This document shows positions 1 to 5,639 of a stretch of 9,746 nt of DNA, piece after piece. Each line of letters begins with the position of its first letter. The stretch's first letter is position 1. A program made the translations under genes and the position numbers. A model generated the notes under the pieces. It was not told the DNA's origin and did no database searches. It saw nothing but the letters and a program-made list of their open reading frames with translations. The stretch spans positions 1-9,746 of the forward strand of contig DAHWHT010000035.1 of assembly GCA_027335515.1 (NCBI GenBank). Direction: 5' to 3'. The DNA is from Clostridia bacterium. Lineage in GTDB: Bacteria; Bacillota_E; RBS10-35; JAJYVN01.

Positions 1-138
1 CACGTGGGGGTGGACCGCGGTAGAGGGACCGCAGCGCCGCGATGTCGCGTCGTCCCCACGCACGTGGGGGTGGACCCGGTAGAGGGACCGCAGCGCCGCG
101 ATGTCGCGCGTCGTCCCCACGCACGTGGGGGTGGACCG
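1..138 (+). CRISPR. End of a type I-E-like CRISPR array: three repeats, two near-identical spacers
   Basis: Repeat copies lie at 1-17 (only the last 17 bases, cut by the window edge), 49-77 and 110-138. The unit is 28-29 bases, begins GTCGTCCCCACG and ends GGGGGTGGACCG. It contains a 6-bp palindrome (CCCCAC / GTGGGG around GCAC) that can form the hairpin typical of I-E crRNA handles. Length, palindrome and the ACCG end match type I-E repeats. By that convention the array reads left to right, with the leader outside the window to the left and this being the older, distal end. The second full repeat ends in C instead of G at 77. Spacers are 18-48 and 78-109 (31 and 32 bases by the 29-base repeat; 32 and 33 by a 28-base repeat). 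They share an identical 31-base core at 18-48 and 77-107. No cas genes are in the window. The repeat family is clear; the subtype is inferred from repeat form only. Confidence 0.88.
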
Positions 139-301
139 GAAGTGCAGATTGCGCCGCAACTCTAGGCCGAAGTTACGCCGGCAAAAACGGTTGTTTTGCC
201 TGCCGTTGCGCCATTTCTTGGCCCTGCACTGCCGGCAAGTGTAGACAGTAAAAGCGGGCAGTTCACTGGACGAGGCACCGACGAAGTGTTACCATTCCCT
301 C
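139..301. other. Probable left flank of the IS1634-type element, with a small inverted repeat
   Basis: This 163-base stretch between the last CRISPR repeat and the transposase start looks less GC-rich than its surroundings. It contains a perfect 7-bp inverted repeat, GGCAAAA at 180-186 and TTTTGCC at 194-200, around a 7-base loop, and two copies of GCCGGCAA at 177-184 and 231-238. Untranslated IS ends often carry such structures, so I read it as the left end of the element. The terminal inverted repeat cannot be defined because the matching right end is missing. No convincing ribosome binding site precedes the transposase start at 302. The stretch could instead include a degraded last spacer or the array trailer. 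Confidence 0.4.
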
Positions 302-868
302 ATGGCAAGTAAGCGTGGCTCCGTCTACGTCGCGGAGATCAAAACGCGCTACAAGGAAAAGGTCTACACCAGCTACCTCCTGCGCCGCTCCTATCGCGAG
401 AACGGCAAGGTTAAGCAGCAGACCCTCGGCAACCTCAGCGCCCTTCCCCCAGAGGCCATCGCCATCCTCCGCGCCGCCCTCCACGGCCAGAAGTACGTCC
501 CAGACCACAAGGCTCTGGAAGTCCGGCGGTCCTGGCACCATGGCCATGTGGCCGCCGTCGGCGCCATGCTGCGCCGCCTCGAACTCGACCGGCTCCTTGA
601 CCCCTTGCCCTCCGATGTCCGCGATCGCCTCGTGGCCCTGATCATTGCCCGCGTGGTCGCACCTGCGTCCAAGTTGGCCACCGCCCGATCATCGCCGGAT
701 GAACCCCACGCTCCGAGGCGATCTGCGCCAGGGTCTTCTCCCCCGCAGCACCTTCAGGATGACATCCGCCTTGAACTGCCGCTAAGTACCGCTTCCTCAT
801 GCGGTCCCGGATTGCCTACAGACTCCCGGCTCCCCTGTCCACTTTCCGCGGTCCACTATCGTTCGTAG
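302..868 (+). pseudogene. Truncated IS1634-type (IS4-like DDE) transposase, N-terminal fragment
   Basis: The frame encodes 188 residues, of which only about the first 129 look like a transposase. The opening (MASKRGSVYVAEIK, then SYRENGKVKQQTLGNL) matches the usual start of IS1634-type transposases, where a short strand pair precedes a SYRE.GKV.Q.TLG motif. Residues 104-129 end in ALIIARVVAPASKLATAR, another hallmark of that N-terminal region. After Arg129 (base 688) the composition changes to a Pro/Ser/Arg-rich tail that is simply the readthrough of another IS remnant on the opposite strand. Full-length members have roughly 450-600 residues, with the catalytic DDE triad well downstream, so all catalytic residues are missing and the product cannot transpose. 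The ATG at 302 is the natural family start. Family assignment is fairly secure; the exact break point is within a few bases of 689. Confidence 0.8.
690..858 (-). pseudogene. Decayed IS3-family remnant: start of orfA plus probable left IS end
   Basis: Read on the minus strand from the ATG at 800-798, the sequence gives MRKRY and then, after a one-base shift near 783-786, QFKADVILKVLRG. After a second one-base shift in a run of five C (plus-strand 740-744), it gives EKTLAQIASERGVHP. Together these form the well-known N-terminus of IS3-family OrfA, a helix-turn-helix protein of the HTH_Tnp_1 type. No single frame carries it, and homology stops at about 690-697, where the IS1634 fragment begins. 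Upstream of the ATG, plus-strand bases around 829-858 hold two GTCCAC blocks (828-833 and 851-856), which resemble a subterminal/terminal IS3 end. Only about 170 bases of an element of typically 1.2-1.5 kb remain. The orfA call rests on my reading across two frameshifts; the exact IS boundary near 855-858 is inferred. Confidence 0.65.
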
Positions 869-2141
869 TGAGTAGCAATGGCGCGCCGCGTGTCTCCGGG
901 AGCTGCATGGCCAGCGGTAACGCCATGACAAGCCCCAGCAGGCCGACCGTCATCGTCAGTCGCAGGCCGCCTCCCAGGTGCTGCACCAGGGCCAGGGCAG
1001 CCAAGGGAGCAAGGCCGCCACCCAACCCTCGGCCAACGTAGTAGGCTGCATTGACGGCCGTGGCGCGCACCTCGGTCGGGAAGAGCTCGGCCGCCCACGT
1101 GCCTTGAACCCCCAGAGGCGCTGCCGCTGCCAGCATCCACAGCAACGCCACGAGTGTGTGGGCAGGCAGCCGGCCGGGATGCACCCCCAGGTCCGCGCCA
1201 GAGGCCAACAGCCATGCATAGAGAATGAAGCCAAAGCCGCCGACCGATGCGGCAGCGACCAGCGTCGGCCGGCGTCCCCAGCGGTCGGAAAGACCGCCGA
1301 AGCAGAGGTAGGCGGCGAAGATGACCGTGAGCCCCAAGAAGGCAAAGTCGCCGACCGACGCGGCCGACAAGCGATACACCGTGAGCAGGGCACTGGGTGC
1401 GTACGTCTCGACCGCGTACGCCGCGAAGAAGGTGCCCGTCATCAGGGCTGCCAGCCGGAGCGTGAGGCGCAGCAGTCCCGGCGCGCGCAAGGCGCCCGCG
1501 GACCCGGATGCGGCTTGGCCACGAGGCCTTGCCTGCCGAGCCAGCCAGGCCCGCGACTCCGGCATCCAGAGCCGCAGGGCGCCGGCAAGCAACACCGCCA
1601 CGCCGAGGAGGCCGAACGCCCACCGCCACGCATCCGCGCCGAAGCGTGCGGTCGTTGAGGTGAAGAGCACGGTGGCGATGGCGGAGCCGACGAGGAACAT
1701 GCTCTGCAGCCAGGCGGTGGCGACGCCGCGGCGGCGCGGGTGCCAGGCCTCATTCAGGTAGGCGATCGCCAGTCCCGCTTCACCGCCAATCCCGGTGCCG
1801 GCCACGATGCGCCAGACAAACAGCGCCGTGTAGCTGGGGGCGAAGGCCGAGGCGAGCGTGCCCAGGCTGTAGACCACCACCGTCAGCGTCAGGCCCAGCC
1901 GGCGGCCGAAGCGGTCGGCGAGCAACCCGAAGAGGATGGCCCCCCCGATGCCGGCCAGGTAGCTGGCTGCCTGTATCCCTTCCATGGCGACCAGCGTGAC
2001 GCGGAAGCGGGCGGCCAACGGTGCGAGGAAAAAGATGAAGACGGCGAAATCGGCGCCGTCGAACACTGTGCCCAGGAGTGAGAAGAGCAGCACTCGGCGC
2101 TGTTCCGCAGGATTGGGGTGGATGGCAGGTAGGGCGCTCAT
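816..2141 (-). CDS. MFS transporter, metabolite:H+ symporter type (sugar/organic-acid porter fold)
   Basis: A 441-residue, very hydrophobic protein with the twelve-helix major facilitator pattern in the cytoplasmic membrane. The first helix carries FDGADFAVFIF (residues 27-37), resembling the D-G-D/Y motif of aromatic-acid and other organic-acid symporters. Motif A appears twice, as GLLADRFGRR (72-81) in the first half and GGLSDRWGRR (282-291) in the second. RIVAGTGIGGEAG (111-123), PESRAWL (194-200), a long Arg/Gly-rich central loop (202-222), AAELFPTEVRATAVNA (350-365) and LPETRG (414-419) complete the signature. The substrate cannot be told from sequence. The start overlaps the regulator stop in ATGA, and GGGGGG upstream may serve as a ribosome binding site, so it is the second gene of a coupled operon. 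The last ~14 codons (from about Asp428) and the TAG stop lie in sequence that looks like an IS3 end, so the original tail was probably replaced. All helices appear intact, so function is likely kept. Confidence 0.9.
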   Translation of the reverse strand: MSALPAIHPNPAEQRRVLLFSLLGTVFDGADFAVFIFFLAPLAARFRVTLVAMEGIQAASYLAGIGGAILFGLLADRFGRRLGLTLTVVVYSLGTLASAFAPSYTALFVWRIVAGTGIGGEAGLAIAYLNEAWHPRRRGVATAWLQSMFLVGSAIATVLFTSTTARFGADAWRWAFGLLGVAVLLAGALRLWMPESRAWLARQARPRGQAASGSAGALRAPGLLRLTLRLAALMTGTFFAAYAVETYAPSALLTVYRLSAASVGDFAFLGLTVIFAAYLCFGGLSDRWGRRPTLVAAASVGGFGFILYAWLLASGADLGVHPGRLPAHTLVALLWMLAAAAPLGVQGTWAAELFPTEVRATAVNAAYYVGRGLGGGLAPLAALALVQHLGGGLRLTMTVGLLGLVMALPLAMQLPETRGAPLLLTTNDSGPRKVDRGAGSL

Positions 2142-4705
2142 CGGCTGGGCCCCCCGGGTGCGACATCCTGGGGCAGTTCGGCGGTGCGTGCCACCAGAGA
2201 GTCAATCCAGGCATCGAATCCGGTTTGGATCAGATCGATCTCGTACCCGTCTTCCGTCAGGCACGCACCGTCCAGCAAACAGGAACTCCCCGGCAGGCGC
2301 CGAAAACGCAGTGCCTCCACCAGCGCCTTCACCCGCTGCTCGGCGACCGACACGTAGTAGGCTCCGCCCAGACTCAGCACCGGCAGTAGGTCGCGCACCA
2401 GCGCCGCCCTTACAGCATCGCTATCCTGCTCGCGATCGTCATGCGCCAGGTAGCGGAAGAAGAACAGCCGCGTGTCGTCGGCCGAAGGCGGCAACCCTCG
2501 CAGTTCCTCTTCGCTCCATCGGCTCCGCAGCACGGCGGCGCTGTTTGGGCTGGCCAGAAGGATGGGCAGGCTCTGCTGGCAGATGGGTAGGACGGCGCCA
2601 AAGCCGACGAGTACCCCGTCCTGGCGCCTTGCAACCCGCAGGCGCGTACCTGGCCATCGCAGTGCCCGTTCAAGGGCCTGCGCGAGCACCCTATCGCCCG
2701 GCGCTCCGGTGACACGCAGCAGCCAGCGTTGCCAGATCCGCCGGATGTCGTCGTGGTCCTCTGCCCGCCCGTCTTCGGTCCAGATGCGTCCCGGTGTCTC
2801 CGGCTCGAACGCCACCGATCGCACCACGGCGCCCTCGCACAGATACAGATGTTCCGTGAAAAGATGAGCGCGCTCTTCAAACGTCGTCGCGGCCGCCATC
2901 CGGGTTCGGACGTGTGCCAGCGTCCGCAGGTGCAACGTGGCGAAGCGTGCGGGGTCGCGCCAGCGCAGATCGTCGATCACCAACCGCCGCACGTCGTCGT
3001 GCAGCATGAGTCCGTGGGCGTCGGGCCGCACTACCGACAGATGCGCCAAGACATCAAAGGTCGCCCCGCTGGGTTTTCGTCCCGCTACTGCGGCCAAGGA
3101 GCCCCGGTCGAAGCTGCGCAGCATGGCGGCGGCCTCGATCAGCTCGCGCAACCCTTCGTCGCGAACATCCCCCAGCAACCGGTTCACCAGGTCATGAACC
3201 GTCAACCGCCAGGGGCCTTCGGCCGCGCGCAGGTCGCTGATCCGCAGCCGCGTCACCAGGTCGGCCGCCAGCGACAGGGCGAGTGGATTGCCGCCCGTCG
3301 CTTCCGTCAGCTGCTCGACCAAGTGCGCGTCGGCGATGCCGCGAAGCCGGAGGTATGCATCGGTTTCCTCGTTTGTGAACCCCTTGACGGGAAGGGGGAA
3401 GACCAGGCGGCGCCAGGGGGAGTCCAGTCGCCAGGCTGCGCCCAGGGAGTGGCGTCCGGCCATCACGACACGCACCCGCGGATCGAGCCGGGGCAGCAAG
3501 TGCTCGCGTAGATAGCGGTCCAGTTCCCCCAGTTCCTCGCAGGTGTCCAGCAGCAGAAGCGGGCGGAGGCGGTTGAGCCGGGCCAGCGCGCGTCCCTCGG
3601 AGGAGGCGCCCAGCCCGGCGGCCAAGCCGGCCGGCGTGCAGGAGATGTCTCGCGCATCCACCACAAGCGTGGGCCAGCCCAGTTTCCGGGCCAGGCGGGC
3701 GAAGGCGCGCAGCAGGGTGCTCTTGCCCACCCCGCCTGGCCCGAACACGTCCAGCACGGCCCCTGCGGAGTCGGCCGCCGTCAGCCAGCGCCGGAAGGAC
3801 TCCAGCTCCTGCGGGCGACCGACGAAGGACTGGCTTTCCACGTCTTCGACCGCATCGCCCAGGCGTGCAGGACCCACCGGGGAGTGCGACCGGCCGTGTC
3901 GCTTAGCGGCCGGCCTCCCCGTTGGCCGTTGCAAGGTTGTCGTCAGTCGGTGGTAAAGTTCGGTCGTTTGTTCGGCAGGGTCGGTGTTCAACTCGCGCCG
4001 CAGCAGGGCGGCCGCCGCGCGGTAGACCGCCTCCACCCCCGCCCGATCACCGAGCAACGCGCGAAGGCGCATCCGGCGCCGCACGTGCTCCTCGCCGAGC
4101 GGATCATCGGCCTGCAAGCGTTCGGCGCATCGGATCGCATCGCTGTAGCTACCGGCGGCTTCCTGGATGTCCGCCAAGCGCGCCAATGCGCGCACGAAGA
4201 CCTGCCGCAACTCGGCGCGCTCGCTCTGCAGCCATTCGTCCTTCCAGCCCTGGAGCAGTTCCCCGCGGTACAGGTCGATGGCGAACTGCAGTGAGCGTTC
4301 CGTTGCCGCGCTCGCCGTCGTACGGAAGCGCCCCACGTCTACCTCGACCTCGGCTTCGGGATGCCAGCGGAGCGCACGGCCGCGCAGCGCCAGCCAGCGG
4401 TCCGCCCCCGGCAGCGACCGGCCCAGCGCGTGGATGGCCAAGCGTAGGTTGGTGCGGGCCTGGGATCCGGCAGAGTCCGGCCAGAACAGTTCCGCCACGT
4501 GCTTGCGCGCCACGGGGAGGCCCGGGTGCAACGCCAAGGCAGCCAAAAGCCGGGCTGCACTGCCGCGCAGACCGGCTTCGATCGGCACGCCGTCCACCAG
4601 GACCTGAAACGGTCCCAAGAGCCTGATTTCGAACCTCGCCGCCGCCGATGCCTCGCTTGGCAGCGTCGCGACCTCCGATCTGGTGACCCTCGACTGTCCC
4701 GCCAT
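2138..4705 (-). CDS. SARP-family transcriptional activator with STAND/AAA ATPase and GNAT-like C-terminal region
   Basis: An 855-residue multidomain regulator. Residues ~25-118 (FEIRLLGPFQVLVDGVPIEA onward, with LLAALALHPG and ELFWPD) form the OmpR-like winged helix of SARP/AfsR-type activators. Residues ~122-258 are the all-helical BTAD domain (VDVGRF, LYRGELLQGW, DWLQ-like DEWLQSERAEL). A nucleotide-binding domain follows, with SFVGRPQELESF (293-304), Walker A GPGGVGKST (322-330), Walker B PLLLLD (382-387), RVVMAGR (412-418) and GGNPLALSLA (471-480), as in STAND/AAA_16 ATPases. Unlike AfsR and many MalT-like relatives, I see no obvious TPR array. Instead residues ~640-835 contain ARRQDGVLVGFGAVLPI, a helix, YYVSVAEQRVKALVEALRFRR and a final YEIDL, suggestive of an acetyltransferase (GNAT) fold. 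ATG at 4705 is preceded by GAGGG nine bases upstream; the first ~24 residues precede the domain, so a later start is possible. It probably activates its own operon and perhaps nearby genes. Domain calls are firm except the GNAT one. Confidence 0.9.
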   Translation of the reverse strand: MAGQSRVTRSEVATLPSEASAAARFEIRLLGPFQVLVDGVPIEAGLRGSAARLLAALALHPGLPVARKHVAELFWPDSAGSQARTNLRLAIHALGRSLPGADRWLALRGRALRWHPEAEVEVDVGRFRTTASAATERSLQFAIDLYRGELLQGWKDEWLQSERAELRQVFVRALARLADIQEAAGSYSDAIRCAERLQADDPLGEEHVRRRMRLRALLGDRAGVEAVYRAAAALLRRELNTDPAEQTTELYHRLTTTLQRPTGRPAAKRHGRSHSPVGPARLGDAVEDVESQSFVGRPQELESFRRWLTAADSAGAVLDVFGPGGVGKSTLLRAFARLARKLGWPTLVVDARDISCTPAGLAAGLGASSEGRALARLNRLRPLLLLDTCEELGELDRYLREHLLPRLDPRVRVVMAGRHSLGAAWRLDSPWRRLVFPLPVKGFTNEETDAYLRLRGIADAHLVEQLTEATGGNPLALSLAADLVTRLRISDLRAAEGPWRLTVHDLVNRLLGDVRDEGLRELIEAAAMLRSFDRGSLAAVAGRKPSGATFDVLAHLSVVRPDAHGLMLHDDVRRLVIDDLRWRDPARFATLHLRTLAHVRTRMAAATTFEERAHLFTEHLYLCEGAVVRSVAFEPETPGRIWTEDGRAEDHDDIRRIWQRWLLRVTGAPGDRVLAQALERALRWPGTRLRVARRQDGVLVGFGAVLPICQQSLPILLASPNSAAVLRSRWSEEELRGLPPSADDTRLFFFRYLAHDDREQDSDAVRAALVRDLLPVLSLGGAYYVSVAEQRVKALVEALRFRRLPGSSCLLDGACLTEDGYEIDLIQTGFDAWIDSLVARTAELPQDVAPGGPSR

Positions 4706-4733
4706 GTCTGAAGACCCTCGCGAGGCGGGCGGG

Positions 4734-4784
4734 CTCCGAGCGCGGAGGCGCTACGGCGCCGCACCGCTGTGTCGAGCCTCCGAG
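4734..4784. promoter_or_regulatory. Repeat-bearing region upstream of the regulator, possible operator
   Basis: Within 80 bases upstream of the regulator start, the plus strand carries CTCCGAG twice, at 4734-4740 and 4778-4784. The copies are 44 bases apart, four 11-bp helical steps. The same stretch has a 7-bp inverted repeat, CGGAGGC at 4743-4749 and GCCTCCG at 4776-4782. SARP regulators are known to bind direct heptamer repeats spaced in 11-bp steps near the -35 region. Intermediate 11-bp positions do not show the heptamer, and GC-rich DNA produces such matches by chance, so an operator role is only a suggestion. I found no convincing -35/-10 pair here. Confidence 0.2.
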
Positions 4785-5279
4785 AGCCGGTTCATTCCAT
4801 CCCTTTCCATGCGGTTGCCGCGCGGTTCCACGCCACGATCCGATTCCCTCTCCCTGATCGCTCGGTCGTATCCGCCCCAGGCGAGGTGCGGCTCCGCTCT
4901 GGCACCTGCCCTTGAGGAGATGCGGCGGCCACGAATGCGCTCTTTACCGGAGATCCTCCCTCTGAAACAAGGACTTCCGGCGTTGAAGCGGGCGGGGGTT
5001 CGGTCGGCTCGGAGATGGGACGGGCACCAAACGGCGGCAACTTTCTCTCGACATACTTCGACGTGTCTTCCGACTGCGGCTTCTACAAGGCCGGTCGCCA
5101 CATCGTTTGCCCGTGCGGGGGCCGTCGGCGAACGTGTTCCGGCGCGTCCTTCCTTGAAACGCTTCTGAAACGGTGGCGTTGGTACACTGCGCGCACGGCT
5201 GAAGCCGAAGAGGGAGCCCCTGTCGGGTTGGTGCGCGCATCTGCCAGCACGCCGCAGTTGCGGTTGTTCACCGTCCGCC

Positions 5280-5639
5280 GTGGGGTATGTGTTGCTCGGT
5301 GGCGGCCGGGGCGAGGGGCGGCACACCGTGAGCGGCCGGCACGCCTACTTCCGGCAATGGGACAGGCTGGCCGGCTTCCTGCAACGGGTACTGGCGGAGA
5401 GCGGGCCGGGTGCCGGGCAGGGGGCGCGGCCCGTTCCCAACGGCCCGCCGGTCTGGGCGATCCGCACGCGGTATGGTCCGTTCACCGCAGCGGTTGAAAT
5501 GAATCGAGAGGATTTTCGTCCGTCGCCCGTCCGCTTCCATCCGAAGTCCCGTGGGCCGATGACGTGCGCGTGGTTTGGGGCGCCGTCAGAACCGTGCGGC
5601 AAACCGGTGGAACGGGTTTTTGGGGACGAGGTGGCCTGA
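5280..5639 (+). CDS. Hypothetical small protein, uncertain
   Basis: A 119-codon frame from a GTG start whose TGA stop overlaps the ATG of the Ig-repeat gene (TGATG at 5637-5641), a pattern seen in translationally coupled pairs. The middle reads like a folded protein (RHAYFRQWDRLAGFLQRVLA, then PVWAIRTRYGPFTAAVEMN), and third codon positions are mostly G or C in the first two thirds. Against it: no ribosome binding site precedes the GTG, the last third is poorer in codon bias, and no family is recognised. It may be a shadow, the end of an older gene broken upstream, or a real partner protein. No transmembrane segment or signal peptide is visible. Confidence 0.25.
   Translation: MGYVLLGGGRGEGRHTVSGRHAYFRQWDRLAGFLQRVLAESGPGAGQGARPVPNGPPVWAIRTRYGPFTAAVEMNREDFRPSPVRFHPKSRGPMTCAWFGAPSEPCGKPVERVFGDEVA
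5628..5633 (+). promoter_or_regulatory. Strong Shine-Dalgarno site of the Ig-repeat gene
   Basis: GAGGTG lies five bases before the ATG at 5639, complementary over six bases to the 16S rRNA 3' end. It decides the start at 5639 over the in-frame ATG at 5774, which sits directly before the hydrophobic signal segment and has a poorer site, and over GTG at 5642, which would leave eight bases. Confidence 0.65.

Larger units (their letters stand above)
4706..5638. other. Long intergenic region between divergent genes
   Basis: This 933-base gap separates the minus-strand regulator from the plus-strand Ig-repeat gene. The frames open in it on both strands are rich in Arg, Pro, Ser and Gly, overlap each other and show no recognisable domain, except for the weak candidate at 5280-5639. 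It must hold the promoters of both flanking genes. One candidate for the right-hand gene is an extended -10-like TGGTACACT at 5180-5188, but no good -35 sits at the usual distance. The first ~80 bases next to the regulator hold the repeats listed separately. I see no tRNA, riboswitch or terminator hairpin with a U-run. Confidence 0.5.

Noticed and set aside
218..247. Possible IS promoter TTGGCC and TAGACA, 18 bases apart
   Set aside because: Both boxes match the consensus poorly, which is likely by chance.
42..251. Plus-strand 69-codon frame across the CRISPR repeats
   Set aside because: It translates repeat and spacer DNA and ends in IS flank.
978..1658. Plus-strand frames across the transporter gene
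   Set aside because: Composition is Arg/Gln/Gly-rich with no domain, while the minus frame shows full MFS motifs.
4751..5326. 191-codon minus-strand frame upstream of the regulator
   Set aside because: Low-complexity Arg/Pro/Ser composition without domain, and it overlaps other equally poor frames.
5015..5497. 160-codon plus-strand frame in the intergenic region
   Set aside because: Arg/Ala/Gly-rich second half looks like an off-frame reading of the 5280 frame. No family or ribosome site is seen, and a frameshifted fusion of the two could not be supported.
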